This document shows positions 32,582-45,145 of a DNA stretch of 64,000 nt, piece by piece. Numbering within the stretch: the first letter of the stretch is position 1; the number at the start of each line of letters is the position of its first letter. Below the pieces are notes generated by a model that was given only the letters and a program-made list of their open reading frames with translations, was not told the DNA's origin and searched no databases. Source of the stretch: Micractinium sp. NFX-FRZ. Taxonomy: Eukaryota; Chlorophyta; Trebouxiophyceae; Chlorellales; Chlorellaceae. The DNA lies in the NCBI GenBank assembly GCA_029339195.1, contig JAPTJF010000104.1:87919-151918 (forward strand). The letters run 5' to 3'. Both the position numbers and the translations under genes were made by a program.

Positions 32582-33667
32582 GCACAGGCCGCCTGCCTGC
32601 CTGCCTGCAGCGGGGAACAGCGCACACTGCCCCCGCGCCCCCGCCAGCTTTGCTGCCCCTCCCTCCACCACCTTACCCCTCCCTCGATTCCTACCTGCCT
32701 GATTGCCTTGCCTTGCCTGCTTGCTTGCTTGCTATTTGTACTGCCAGTGGCATTGCGCTGCCAGCCGTTGCCAGGGCGCTGGCCTCTCTTGGTGCTCCGT
32801 CCATTGCTCTACGCTTGTCCCTGCCTTCCCTCCCCTTGCTCATGCGGGCGTGCCGTGCCGCTCGAGTGCCTGCCACCGCCCCCGCCTCTTCCCTTGCATC
32901 TCTCTGCTCTCTGCAGCTTGCCAGTGGCCGCCTTGTGACCAGTCCGTCTCGTTTTCCTCCACCCCCTCCTCCTCCCATTGTTTCTGCCGCCCCCCCACGA
33001 TTCTTGGCTTGACCTGAACCGCCCCCTTTTCGTTCGTGAGCCGTGTACATTACGCCGCTTGAATGACACACACACACACATTGTGAGACTGCGCTGGATA
33101 TGGAGCAGTGCACAGTCGTGCAGTAGTGAGCAGCGCACAATTATCGAGGAGTGCACAACCATGGAGGAGTGCGAGCAGCGGGGCCAGTGCTGCTGCAACC
33201 CTGACATGAACAGTGCTGGGCAGCGCAGGCGCAGCGCCTTCCCATGTGCTGCACAGTCAACCCCGCCCTCACCTCACTGCTCAGCCAGCAACAGCGACAC
33301 CTAGGAGAGCCTATGGCACCACAGGGAGGGTACATTACACTATATTACAGGGCAGGGCAGGGCATACAGCATGCAGCCAGGGCAGGGCGGCCTGGCTGCA
33401 GGGGGTGACAGCCTGCACATGCGGCATGCCAGCGGGCAAAGGAAGGCGACAGGCGATATGGCCACATACATCATACAAAAGGGCACCAGGATGCACTCCA
33501 GTAAGACAGCCGAAGCACAGGGCCCTGTGCAGGGGCCGTGCCAGGCAAGCAGAGCGCCACAGGCCGGGTGAAGGACAAGTGCTGTGTCTTGGAGAGCAGC
33601 AGCACACTGAAAGCAGCAACATGTTCGGATGCAGAACACCGCATGCAGGGGTGACACATAGCATGAC
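32582..33667. other. intergenic between convergent genes (3' UTRs)
   Basis: Tail-to-tail spacer of 1.1 kb between asparagine synthetase and the F-box gene. It has a CA dinucleotide run near 33065-33080 and two minus-strand TGTAA signals (33335 and 33345). Pyrimidine-rich with no supported exon. Confidence 0.5.
33335..33349 (-). other. paired TGTAA polyadenylation signals, F-box gene
   Basis: TTACA at 33335-33339 and 33345-33349 read TGTAA on the minus strand, about 320-330 bases past the F-box gene stop. Confidence 0.5.
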
Positions 33668-35927
33668 TCAGCTGAGGCGGAAGCCGCCCAGGCCGCCGCG
33701 CCCCTGCCTGCGGCCCGCCCCAGCGCCAAACAGGCCGCCTCCGCCGCCGCCAAACTGCCCGCCGGGTGGGACATTGTTCAGGCCGATGCCCGCCGCCCCA
33801 AAGGGCCCCAGCTGAGGGAAGCGGTCGTAGTCCCCCCCAATGATGCCCGGGTGGCCGCGCCCCGGGTGCGGGGGGTAGAAGGGCGGCGGGCGGGGCACGC
33901 CAAAGCGCGGCACGGCGGGGTGGAAGGCGCGGGCGCGGGCGCGGCGCAGCTCCTCCTCGCGCTGCCGCCGCTCGCGCACGCACTGCCCGTAGGCCCACTT
34001 GTAGCCGCGGTGCTGTGCCTGCTATGGGGGGGGAGGCAGTGGGGTAGGGCAGTCGGGGGCGGGAAGCGTGGGTGAGCAGTAGAGGCAGCAAGCAGTGCGA
34101 TGCTGGTGGGTAGGGTGGTTGTTGTTAGTGTGCGTGGGCAGGTGCCCACAACAGGGCATGCATGGGGACCATGTGCCACGCAGGCAGGCCAGCCAGGGAG
34201 CACAGCACAAACAACAGAGAGACACACACACACGGGCCGCTTGTGCACTCGTTCAGCCGGCCGTGATGTCTTGTGTGTGCGTGAGCCCACCCACCCACCT
34301 GGGTGGTGACGTAGGGTGAAGCACGCGGGAAGTGTTGTGAGAGGAGGGGGCGCCAGAGGTCGTCCTGGGAGGCCAGGTGGCGCAGCTCGCAGCAGGCGCA
34401 GCACAGGGCGGCCAGGTCGGAGGCCTGCACGGGCGGCGGGCGAGTGGGGCGGTGTTGCTGGGGGGTGTGCAGGTGGCGAGTGTGCGCAGGCAGAGGAGTA
34501 ATGGTCACCTCCGATTGGGCAGGCAGCCATACTGCAGCTTGGGCCAACTCCCCCAGCATGCCTGCTTACGAAACATTGTGGCTGCGGGCGCAGGGCAGGC
34601 ACCCACGCACGCTGGCAGACAGCAGCAGGCAGCGCAACGTTGTGCAGGGCGGGGAGGCAGTAAGTACCACGCTGCACAGGCCAACAGGGCAATGCAGGGC
34701 AGGCAAGGCAGGTCTAGGGCAGCCCTCTCTCCCCTGACAAATCAGTCGGCAGCCCCGCTCACCCCCAGCAGGCCCAGCACCCGCGCCTTGAGCTCCTCCG
34801 GCAGCGCCAGCAGCCCCGCCGGCGGCTGCAGCCCCGCCTCGGCGTACACGGCCGCCAGCATGGGAAATGACAGCCCGTCCTTGAGCTGCCTCCACAGGTC
34901 GCGCACGCCACCCGCCCCCAGCTGCACCCCGAGGCCCGCCACCGCCAGCCCGCCGCCCGGCAGCAGGTGCACGGCAGAATTGACATCGGTGGCATCGGGT
35001 GTTGAGGCGCTGCCTGCTGCTGCCCCACCGCTAGAGCCGGACGGACCAGCATCGTCTGCCGACTCTGTTGGGGAGGCCAGCGGGTGCACAAAAGCGGCGG
35101 CGCTGAGCGCCAGGTGGCGTGCGTGCCGCTGCGTGCTCACCGCCAGCACCAGGCTGCCGCCGCCCAGGCTGCTGCAGTGCAGCGTGCACGCCGGCCCCGC
35201 CGCCCACGCCTGCTCCTCCTCCGCCACCTCTTGCTGCGCTGGCAGCGGCGCCTCCCCGGCAGCGTGCGGCACTGCGTCCACGTTCATCGCACTGGCACCA
35301 TCCCCGCAGCTATCAGCGCCATTGCTGTTGGGCGGCACCAGGTGGTACTCGATCCGACAGATGCTGGCGCTGGCCCACGCGCTGGCGGGCACCTCATACG
35401 CTGAGCTGGCGCCGGGAGCGCCGTCAGCGGCATCTGTCAGCTCTTCCTGCTGGCCAGCTTCGCCGGCGGCAGCACCACCGCCAGCGGCAGCAGCTGCCCA
35501 GCAGGGGACAAACCCAGACTCCAGCATGGCAGCGTGCGCTGCCAGCACAAGCAGGCCTGCTGGGCTGCGCTGCGTGGCAGGCGCGGCTGGCGCCAGGCTG
35601 GCACGCAGCGTGCGCAGAAGGTAGGCGGGCACTCGCTGGCTGGGGGGCAGTGGCTCCAGCGGTGTGGGCTCCTGTGGCGTGCCATCATCCTGCGGGCCGG
35701 GTGGGGTAGGAGAAGCAACAGGTGGCAGGGTGAACAGGGTGTGCACTTGTCACTTAGGTAGGTTCACTTGGGCTTCAGTGCACAACAACACATGGTGCTG
35801 ACAGTGTCAGTCCACTTTCCAGCTTGCAGCCCACCCACCTGTGCATGCTCCTCCACCTGCATCCCGTCGTGCTGTGGCGGCAGCGGGTCGTCCGCCCCCA
35901 TTGCCCGCTTCCCCTTGTCCACCGCGC

Positions 35928-35965
<38 letters not shown>

Positions 35966-36451
35966 CCTGGAGGATGCTCATTGCCTCCCCGTGCCCGCTT
36001 GGCAGCAGCAGGCTCTGCTGTCGCAGCAGGTGCTGTTACTGCCGCCTGCCGAGTCCCATGTGACGCAGCCGACGCCTGAGCCGCTGCTGGCGGCGCCGGC
36101 GAGAGCAGCCAGAGCAGGTCGCCGTTGCAGATGCCCAGCTCACGTAGAGGGGTTTCGGCGGTGCCGGCGAGCGGGTCCTGCAACAGGGAGGTGGGGTGGA
36201 GAGAGGAGGTGAACGCACAGCGCCGCCGCCACCTTGGAGCGGCAGCGCTGCCCACACCGTCCTAGGCTGCGTAGGTGTCGGCAGGCCCCCCTCACCCTCT
36301 TGTTCAAGGATACGGAGACTGGTTGGTCTGTTGGCAAGCCCAGGCTCTCGACGAGGGCCTGCTGAAGGTGTCCCAAAGTGGGCGCGGCCCCCTCGAGCGC
36401 CAGGCGCGCCTGGCAGCTCGGAGGGCCCTGGTGCTTGACCCGAAGTTTCAT
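33668..36451 (-). CDS. F-box protein, FBXO7/SKIP22-like
   Basis: Five minus-strand exons: 36296-36451, 35839-36177, 34763-35689, 34299-34424 and 33668-34018; 632 residues, all joins in phase 0. Residues 1-75 form a ubiquitin-like domain (MKLRVKHQG start; [30 protein letters not shown]). A disordered stretch with a KRARG-type basic patch and a 12-Gln run follows. The centre (residues about 170-420) resembles the FP region shared by FBXO7 and the proteasome inhibitor PI31. Then an F-box: [40 protein letters not shown]. The C-terminus is PI31-like: [25 protein letters not shown], then Gly/Arg rich. F-box proteins are SCF ubiquitin-ligase adaptors; FBXO7-type proteins also touch the proteasome. 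The order Ubl, FP, F-box, PI31-like tail matches plant SKIP22. Substrate unknown. Confidence 0.82.
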
Positions 36452-36625
36452 CGATCGGACAACAGTGAACAAGCGCCGGAGCCGACGGAACCAGGCCTGC
36501 ATGCTGAGTTCGAGCCCAGCACGGCTCGAGCTCAGGCAGCACTTGCACACCATCTATCCGCCCTGCACGCTGCTGCCGACCTCTCCTCATAGCCCCACAC
36601 GCTCGTTGGACCGTCAGCAGCCACA
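36452..36625. promoter_or_regulatory. compact divergent promoter, F-box gene and plastid bL33 gene
   Basis: Only 174 bases separate the two head-to-head start codons. No named element is recognisable. Confidence 0.5.
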
Positions 36626-37584
36626 ATGCAGGCCCTGCGCAGCGCCTTTGTGGGCACCACCTTCAGCACCAAGCGGGCGGTGGCCGCCCCTCAGCAGAGC
36701 TCCAGCAATGCGACGCGGCAGGTCACTAGCATGGCCAAGAAGAAGGTCCGTGCGTCTTAGCCATGACGGCCGCCCCGCTGCTCCCGGACCGCTCGTTGCC
36801 CTCACGCGTCCTTGTCGCATCAGCCGGACACCCATGCATGTGCAGCCGGGCGCCGTTGTGGCAATGCGTGGTGTGGCGGGCCGCCGCTTGCGGCGCCCGC
36901 CCGCTCGCCGCGCCCGCAGACGCCGTGCCTTGCTTGCTTGCTCATTCTTCCCACCACTGTGGCGGCTGCAGGGCGTGCGCATGATTGTGACCCTGGAGTG
37001 CACGGAGGCGCGGGCCGCCGGCGCCACCCCCAGCCGCTACACCACGCAGAAGAACAAGAAGAACACCCCCGAGCGCATGGAGCTGATGAAGTACAACAAG
37101 TGCGTGGGTGCTGCATGCGGGCAGGAGCAGTGCTTGCAAGCCGACCTGGCTGCTAGGTGTCACGCTTCTAATGTAGCTTTGATTGTGTTCGGATTACATA
37201 GGACTGCCAACTTGTTCAAAGCAGTTGAATCTCATTACGCGGTGCCCCGCCCGCCCTGTCATGACCCGCAGGTACCTGCGCAAGATGACCCTGCACAAGG
37301 TGGGTGGTGCTTTGGTACGAAATATGTGTAGTTTGGTGGTGTAGGAGGTGCACTTACAAAATGTGACATCACACAAAGGAGGCCATGCCGATGTCAGGAA
37401 TTGGCAGAAGCCAGGAATGCAGGCAAAGCGGCACCGCATGCTGCTGTTGGCGCCTGGAGCCATCTCTGGGCCACGGTTTCCAGGCCATCTCTGGGCCACG
37501 GTTGCACGCCTCCGCAACTCTGCATTCTTACCGGCCTCCTGCTGGGTGCTCCCCCTCCCTCTCGTGCTGCAGGAGATCAAGTAA
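36626..37584 (+). CDS. plastid ribosomal protein bL33
   Basis: Four exons, 36626-36745, 36972-37099, 37272-37299 and 37573-37584; 95 residues. The first 35 residues are basic and Ser/Ala rich (plastid transit peptide); the mature part begins [18 protein letters not shown], like cyanobacterial L33, continues [23 protein letters not shown] and ends LHKEIK. It is a small protein of the 50S subunit near the E site. Bacterial zinc-type L33 has four Cys in two pairs; only the first (ECT) remains here, the others being Ala or absent, so zinc binding is inferred lost. Exon 3 is 28 bases and the last coding exon is 12 bases including the stop. The nuclear location fits transfer from the plastid genome. 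Confidence 0.9.
37457..37505 (+). repeat. tandem duplication in bL33 intron 3
   Basis: gccatctctgggccacggtt occurs twice, about 27 bases apart, in the last intron of the bL33 gene. Confidence 0.85.
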
Positions 37585-38681
37585 ACTGGCCGCCAAGCAG
37601 CCAGCTGCCAGAGCGGCCCCACGCCGGCACGCTAGTGCAGCTTGACCGGCCAGGGCCGCACTGGCGGCAGGCGCAGCAGCAGCAGCAGCAGCAGCAGCAG
37701 CTTCCTCCTCTTGCAGTGTACGATAGCAGCAGCAGCCTCACCCCAGCACACACACCCTCCAGTATTCTGCCCCCTCCCCGTCTCACACCACCACCCTCCT
37801 GGGCGGCCACACGTGCTTCTCTCTGCCCTCCCTCGTGCGTGTAAGCCTCTCCGCCAATGCAAAAGGGAGCAAGCTGTACGTGCTGTCATGCTCGTTGGCG
37901 GCTGCGGGCCAGCTGGTGTGCACCTCTGCCACTACAGCTGCTATGGTGATGGCTGGGAGGTAGCTTTGCTGGAAGGATGTCTCCGGCAGGCTGCCCTCTG
38001 GCATTTTACAAACGAGCGACTGTTGGGAGGGACGGATCTTGGCCCTAAGGCCGGCCCCACCGTGGCTGGATCCTAGGGTGCGTAAGGCTCCTCATGCTCA
38101 CATTGTGCGAGTCATATGTGCACAGCCCGGCATGTGAGCGAGTGTAGGAAGCTGGGACATTGGGGTGAAGTGCAGAGTGGGCAAGCAAATACTGACATGC
38201 AGAAGTTGGAATGCAGGCAGGATGCAGGGCTTAGCAGGAACAGACGCTGCAGGGTGCCACGGTGACTGGGCTGCCTGCCACGTCGCCAGAAGCCTCTCTG
38301 CATCGCAGCACTGTGATCGCTGCTGTTGCTGCTGCAGGAGCTCACCTGTCACATGGCTGTCCACCCCGTTACCAAATGCACTAAATGGCCATAACATTAG
38401 GAGTGACTCCCTTGCGGTACACTTCCCATCAGCCAGGATACCCGTCGTAAGCCGCTCTTTGCGCGACTCTCCGGTGCAACTGCCTAGGCTTCGGTCAAAT
38501 GGATGTTCTCAGTTGATTGGTTGCAACATACCCGTAGAAAGAGCTGAATACCGAAGCTTCGCGAAGTGTTCCCCCCGCCAGCAGGCCAGCACGCAGCGCA
38601 CGCAAACAGTCGGCGCAATGATCGGTGCTCTTCTATTTCGGTTCTTTGCACAGGCTGCACACATGCAACAAGTGTGCACCA
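37585..38681. other. intergenic: bL33 3' UTR and orphan membrane gene upstream region
   Basis: A CAG run (about 37675-37702) lies just after the bL33 stop and should be in its 3' UTR; TGTAA at 37840-37844 is the likely end signal. The remainder has ordinary composition and no family-like exon. A first exon of the membrane-protein gene could hide here, since an acceptor-like tttgcacag ends at 38652. Confidence 0.45.
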
Positions 38682-40502
38682 ATGGGTTTGCTGGTTCCTC
38701 TCCTCCTCAGCACTGCCTCCCTTTTCCTCGTTGCAAAGCTCGACCTTCTCACAACGGAGGAGAACGACTCCTTCCCAGTTGCAGTGGGTCGGCTGCCGCC
38801 GCGGGGGCCGCCGCCAGCGCCTACTGCTGGCGGCCCCGTCAAAGGGCTGCTGCTGCAGATGGTGGGCGGTGCCGTCGTAACCCTGGTCAGCCTGGCCGCC
38901 CTCCTCACCAAGTCAGACTTTCTGAGCATCCTGCGGCAACCGTGGGGCCTGGAGATGGCGCACACTGCATCCCACATGCTTATGCCCACGCTGGTGCCGC
39001 TGGCGCTCCTTGTGCTCCTGCCAGCTCTGGCGCCGCACATATTTGTGCAGCACCGCAGCACTGCACTGATGGCGACGCGGCTCTGTTACTTTGCGGCGCC
39101 CCTCGTGCGGGACCCACAAGCTGTCGCCACAATTCTCAGCGTGAGTGACGAGCCCAGCATAGCATGCCTACGTGGCCTCGCCTATACCTGATTGGCCTCT
39201 CTCTCTGCTGGGGCTTGGTCGGCTCTCACACATTCTTGCATGAGCTGGCGCACTCCAGTGGCGTCAATGCTGCTGCCCTTGCTCACCTTGCTGGCACTGC
39301 AGGAGCCGCCAGGAGCCCTCCTGTGCGACCTCTGGCGCCTCACCCTTGGTACGCACACGCTGGACCGGCACGGCTGCACATGTGCCCACGTTGAACTGGT
39401 TGAGCTGCTCCGGGTGCACCCATCCAAAGTGTCCTCATCCTAACAGTCCCCTTCTGAGCCGTGCGCCTCCCACAGGCGTGTGGGGCCTGCCGCTGGTGCT
39501 GGCCCCCCTGGTCTGCCCGCTGCCCACACTGCGCGACTTGCTGCTGTCGTGCTTCGCTGTGTATGTGAGTAATGCTGGCGTGTGCTCCGACTGTGAGGAT
39601 GGTGGGAGGTCCACTGCAGCCCAGCTGTCAGCAGTGGTGGCGTGCACTGCAGCCGTGCACCCAACTCAGCGTGGTGGTGCAAGCCATCAGCGTTTTAGTC
39701 ACAACCAGCCCTCCCCTGTACGTCCCTCGGTGCTGGCCATTCACCACTGCGAGTGCCACACAAAGCGTGCGTGTGTCAAACACAGGTGCACCCTGTTGCC
39801 AGCACACCAGCACACGGAAATGGCATGCGCTTGTCACCCCGTGGTCCGCTCTACCTCACTCCCCCCTGCTGGCTGGCCCCGCAGTGTTGCCGGAGCCCGG
39901 CCACCACCTGCGCCTCCCCCCTGCTGGCCAGCCCAGCCTGGCAGCAGCGGTTTGCTTGGGTGCAGCGTGCCACTCAGCTGGTGAGGCAGGCTGCCATACT
40001 TGAGCTGTGCCTGTTGCTTGAAGAGTCGCTTCAGCGTTGCATCAGTGCTACCTACCTGCCGGGTTGCCTCTCCGCTACATCTGAGGACGTGGCGGTCGCT
40101 CTTTGCGCCGACTCCCTCTGGTTGACCACCACATGCCGCCTGCACGCCCGCTCCCCACTCTTGCCGCAGCTGCTGCCTGTGGCGCCAGGCAGCAACCATC
40201 CTGGCAGCAACTTGGGCTGCCGAGTGGGAGTCACGTTCCACCAGAACTTCTTGGCCCTGCTTCCCAGCCTTGTGGCGGCAACACCCACTGGGGGCCGGCG
40301 GCAACCATGCACCAGCGGCAGCGAGCGCCCGTCAACAGCGCGGCTCGGCTGCATGGCTGGTGTAGCCGAGTTGGAGGCAACTGCAGGGCACCTCGTCTCC
40401 ATGCTGGGTGGCAGCACGGGCGCTGGAGAGTTGCGCATTGTGGCTTGGGCGCTGCTGCTGTACACATTGTGCCTGCTGGCGCTAGTGCTTGAGGCCAGCT
40501 AG
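38682..40502 (+). CDS. multi-pass membrane protein, unknown
   Basis: Four exons: 38682-39140, 39303-39348, 39476-39564 and 39885-40502; 403 residues with consistent phases. Strongly hydrophobic segments are MGLLVPLLLSTASLFLVA, LLLQMVGGAVVTLVSLAAL, LMPTLVPLALLVLLPALA, WGLPLVLAPLVC, LRDLLLSCFAVY and a final WALLLYTLCLLALVL, so five or six membrane spans seem likely. Between them are a cytosol-like Arg/Gln helix (WQQRFAWVQRATQLVRQ) and a Ser/Gly/Pro-rich loop. I recognise no family. An in-frame ATG at 38625 or an unseen upstream exon could extend the N-terminus. Splice sites are GT-AG; the 46-base exon is the least certain piece. Confidence 0.5.
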
Positions 40503-41499
40503 GGAAGGCCGTGCCGCACCCCACCCTCCGCCCACTTTCTTTCTTCACTGGCTTCCCACCCCATTCACCTCCTCTTCATAGCTATGCCATGTCATTCCCA
40601 CCAACTCTTCCAGGCAACAATAAAGCAACATTGCCACAATCTTGCACCCCGCTCCCCAATCAACACACTGTCACCTGCCTTCATTTTGTTGCGCTGGAGC
40701 CTCCTGCGCTCGCACACACCACCCCCGTATTTATGCCACCTCGAAAAGATTCCCTGCTGTACCCATCTACTGCTCGAGGACCTCGGTAGCTGGCGTGCTT
40801 TTGTACCCTCCTCCCATGCCCCATCCTCTTTGTTTTGGCAGCACACCAGCTGTTTCCCTGCTCCCCAATTGCGCACAGTACCCAAATCTATTTAGGCCCC
40901 ACCATGACAGCACACACACATGGGTCCCCAACCTGCACGTGCCGGTGCTTCTGATATTCTTGTCTTTATGTCAGCCCACACGGGTAATCTTGCCCTCCCC
41001 AGTCCCATGCACTCTTGCTTGCTCCCCGCACTCAAAATGTGACTGATTCCCTGCAACCAAGTTACTGATTGATGCACTGACCCCGCCGCCAGTTAGCCTG
41101 CACATACGATGCACCATCTGGAACGAGGTGCTGGAATTGAACCATCTAGAGTTGGCAGATGTTGGTGTGAGGGAGTATGTCGTACAGAGACTGTGTCCTC
41201 CAAGGAGAAGCACTCGTGGGTGGGCCTGATCTTACACACCCTGGCTGGTACCCTGCCAGGAGCTCATATGAGTTGTGGGTGGGGCAGCGCGGCAAGCAGA
41301 CAGGTGCAGGAAGGAGCGGCGAGGCCGGCATGAAATGCAGGGAGGGGGCAAGCGGGGACTAGTTGAGGAGGGGTGGGGAAAATTGCAGTGCTGAGCCGCC
41401 TTGGGAGGGGCCAAAATTTTGAAGCTGGGGAGGGAAGGTGCCTGTGGTGCCGTGCACGCTTGCCCAGCATAACAGCAAGCGAGGCAAGCCCTGTGTCCC
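40503..41499. other. intergenic between convergent genes (3' UTRs)
   Basis: One kilobase with no supported exon. AATAAA at 40619-40624 lies 117 bases after the membrane-protein stop; TTACA at 41232-41236 is TGTAA on the minus strand, about 265 bases after the acyltransferase stop. Confidence 0.5.
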
Positions 41500-44400
41500 T
41501 CAGCGGAGCGCTGCTGCCGCCGCCGGCGCTGCCCCTCGCTGCTCCTTCTCTCGCCCATTCAGTGCCGGCAGCTCCGCGGCCGACCGCGCCAGCTGGCTCG
41601 GGTGCCGGCGCTGCTTGTGCACGTTGTGCAGCTGCAGGGCGTTGACCGGGCGGGAGTAGAGCCAGAAGGACAGCACCAGGTAGGCGGCCGCGGCTGCGAG
41701 CGCGACGGGCTGCAGCGGCCCAAACAGCGCAAAGATGGCGCGCCACGCGCGGAAGGAGAGCCAGCAGGCGAGGGCAAAGGCAGCAAAGTTGAGGAGCACC
41801 ATGGCCAGCATGGGCAGCGTGATGGCCAGCCCATACCGCGTGTCGGGCAGCGTCGGCTGCAGCTCGGGCAGGCCTGCGGGGAAGGTGAGGGGGGAGGAGC
41901 AGGGGGGGGAGGAGAGGGTGAGGTGGGGGGGGGAGAGCAGGGGGAAGCATGGGGCCAGGGGAAGGGAGGAGGGCTTGATCCCCCAAGGGAGGGGATGAAG
42001 GAGAAAGTGCCTGCTGCATGCCGCTCCTGCGGCGGCCAGGGCAGCAAGCTTTGAAGCTCAGGGGCTGGGCGCCACATCAGCGATGCAGCAGCAGGCAGGT
42101 GCTTTTCCTTTCAGCTCACCCTGCCAGTCGGCGCCAAACACGGCGTCCCACTGGCTGTCCCACGTCTCCTGCACCTTGGCCCAGAACAGCTCAAAGTCGG
42201 GGAAGTCGGCGGTGATGATGGGCTCTGCAGGGGGGGAGTGGGGGGGCACATTGGTGTGTCGATTCTATAGATGTCACGTCGTTGAGAGAAGAGAGGAACT
42301 GAAAGGCCGGGCAGTCAGCGGGGGATGGCAGGCTCTGCCAGAGAGCAGAAGGGGGACTACGCATGTTGCAGGGCGTTCGGTTTCCCCATTGTGGGGATGC
42401 TGCGCACATTTGCCAGGTGCAGCCCGCCCCTCCCCGTACATTCTGGCTGGTAGATATGCCTGCCACCCCCACCAGCCCGCCCCGTGTCACCGGTGTTCCC
42501 GCCTGCCCCCTGCCTGACCTAATCAAGCCTGCAGTGCGCCCTCACCGCTTCCACACACCGCCCCCGCCCCACCCACCCGAGTACCCCACGACGGCGGTCT
42601 GGTTGAGGCGCGCGGTGCAGTGCTTCTCGCTGATGATGGCCTCCTTGTTGGCGCCTATCACAATCTGCACCGGCAGCTTGCGGCTGTGGGCGTAGTACAG
42701 CATGCCGCGCTTGAGGGGCAGCGGGGTGCCCGCCGTGCTGCGGTGGCCCTCGGGGTAGACAGACAGCCCCGTCTGGGGGCTCAGCGCGCGCTGCTCGTCG
42801 ATCCAGCGGTTGAACTTCTGCGCAGGGGGGGAGGAGAGGCAATGGGGGCGGAGGTGATGGGAGCGCAATGGGGGCGCAGGACGGGGGAGCGAGATGAGGG
42901 CAGAGTGAGGGAAGCAGGAATGCAGGCGGGAGCGGGAGGCAGGGGAGACGAGGGCAGGGGTGCTGGCTGCGGCACGGGTCTGACCAGTCTGCAGGGACCC
43001 CTCAGTCTCCCCACAGCTGACAAACAACCCACCTCCCACCCCCACTGCCCAAACCTGCGCATCACCCCCACCCACCTCGTCGCCCGCGCCTGCACGTGAC
43101 GGGAGGATGGGCATAGCGCCCCAGACGCCACAGCACCCAACACACTGGGGCACTGGACCCCACCCCGGACCCCACCCCCCACTGCTCCCTCGCCCACCTC
43201 CTTGTCCGCGATGCTGCCGCGCCTGAAGGTGATGACGGAGCGCATGACCTTGAGGCAGCCCATGAAGGTGGGGAACACAAACAGCACGGTCAGCCTGCGG
43301 GGGGGGCCAGGGAGGGGAGTGGGCACGTGCCGTAAAGGTTGGGCTCCGAAAGTGACAGGTGAAGGCAAGGTTGGCTGGGGGCAGGTGGGGGATGCCAGCC
43401 GGGCGGTGGACTGCGAGCAGGATAGCCAGCTTCCGCGGGGGGCTCTTCCTGCAGCCAGCCTCTTCAGCCGGCCGCCACCGCCAGCCTTGCCCGCATGTAC
43501 AGCCAACCTCGCCCGCATGGGGAGGGGTCACAGGCCCATGCACCTCTGCTGAGCTGGCAAGACCCTGCACACTGCACTGGAACGCCTCAAGCCGCCTCCC
43601 GCCCCGTGCTGCCACACTCTCAACATCCCAGCAAGTCCAGTCCGCAGGACTCCCCCAACCAAACACCTGCACCTGTGCCCACACACCGTTGCCTGGCCAG
43701 CTCCCCACCGCACCCACCCACCCACCGGCTCATGAAGAGGGAGCGCCCTTCGGTGACGTACTGGTCCACGATGAAGTCCCCCCAGGAGCGGTGGTTGAAG
43801 AGGTACACGCAGGGGCCGCGGTACAGGTCTGTACTGCCCACCTTGAGCACCTTGCACCGCACCCACCACTTCATGCCGGAAGACCTGCCAGGCAAGGGGC
43901 GGAGCAGGGCAGGCAGCAGGGGAGGGGTGGGTGGGAGGAAGGAGGAGGCAGCCGGCGGCGAGGTAGGCGCGACGGCAGGAGGTGCAGGAGCGGCTCCGGC
44001 ACTAAGACTAGCAAATGCTGCCTTGCTGGCAAAGGCCACCTGGCGCGGTGTGCGGCGTGCCAGCTCCGAAGGCCAGGTTACTGGCAGGTCGCTGACAATT
44101 CGTTGCGCTGCAACCCCGCCAGTCGCTGCAGGCGAGCGCTCACCAGCCCCACACGTCGTTGCGCCGCCCGCGTAGCTTCAACCATTTAAAGTGGTAGCTG
44201 ACGGCCACGAACACGACGGACCAGTAGAGGAGGAGGATGCTGCAGCAGAAGAGAGGGGGGAAGCCACGCGCGTGGGCGGCGGCAGGGGGCGGGCGCGCCG
44301 GCGGCGGCAGCGTCAGCGGGCTGACGAGCTAGACTACTGGGCCGTGCCAGAAGCCTATCCGGCCGGAGAGATCGCACCCTCGCGCGGCCATGAGGTCCCT

Positions 44401-44560
44401 GGCGGCCCGCCGCGGGGCCCAGAGAGCAGCGGCAAAGAGGAGCAGGAAGGGTGGAGCAGCGCCATTCGGGCAACCCGGCGCCTCCCGCACCGCATGCTTA
44501 CCTCCCTAGGAACGTGGGCCACCGACAGGCTTTTGCAATAACCTTGCCGAGGCTCCCCAT
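41500..44560 (-). CDS. PlsC-type acyltransferase (1-acylglycerol-3-phosphate acyltransferase-like)
   Basis: Seven minus-strand exons: 44502-44560, 44144-44239, 43726-43884, 43198-43294, 42577-42817, 42120-42224 and 41500-41873; 376 residues. After a short N-terminus comes a membrane span (ILLLYWSVVFVAVSYHF). The PlsC domain shows the catalytic motif NHRSWGD (NHx4D) in VYLFNHRSWGDFIVDQY, then FMGCLKVMRSVITFRRGS, and the glycerol-phosphate motif SVYPEGHRST. The C-terminus has two membrane spans (LAMVLLNFAAFALACWLSF; PVALAAAAAYLVLSFWLY) before a basic tail. It should transfer acyl groups to a lysolipid at the ER or another membrane; lysophosphatidic acid is the commonest acceptor, but lysophospholipid is possible. 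The first exon joins at a perfect AG/GTAAGC donor. Confidence 0.82.
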
Positions 44561-45145
44561 GGCGCCAGCTTGAACGTGCACAGGCGCTGTCCAAAAGACG
44601 AAAAGGCGGGTCCTTTGAAGTGTTCGCTGCAATTAAACGGCAGGCAGGCGTCCTCCAAGCGTTCAGCCCAACCTTGCTGAGTGGCGGTGGGCGGATGCTG
44701 CGCACAGCGTGAGCTAGCGTTGGGACGGCCAGCACATTGTGGGGCTTGTGAGCTATCCAATGGAAGCCGTCCATTATATGCTGGAGATCACAGCACCCAG
44801 GAGGCACTAAGCACACCAATTGTCTGCTGCAAGCCCCAGGGGAGGCAGCTGTTGCGACAGGCGGAGCAGCGGGTGTTGGGGCTGGGCACGTTGCTGGGAA
44901 GCGGATAAGAACAGCGAGGAAGCACACAACGTTTACAAAAGCAGGATACACAAGTAGAGCAGGGAGAGGACGGAGGAGAAACAAGAGAAGCCTCTATGTG
45001 AGTTGAGTGTCGGCAGAGCGGTCGGCAGGCAGGCGCCGCCATGCTGGCGGCCGAGTGGACACCAACCATGGAGCACAATTTGAGGGCTGTGATGTGAGTG
45101 CGGCTTGTTTAGAATTTGGCATATTTGTGGAACGCGCCTGCGGCG
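44561..45145. promoter_or_regulatory. divergent promoter region, acyltransferase and PIG-H
   Basis: Head-to-head spacer of 585 bases without a supported exon. It must carry both promoters and 5' UTRs. No named element is recognisable. Confidence 0.45.

Noticed and set aside
38165..39148. 327-residue plus-strand frame overlapping the membrane protein
   Set aside because: No motif or hydrophobic pattern; the frame at 38682 has clear membrane spans and joins in phase to later exons.
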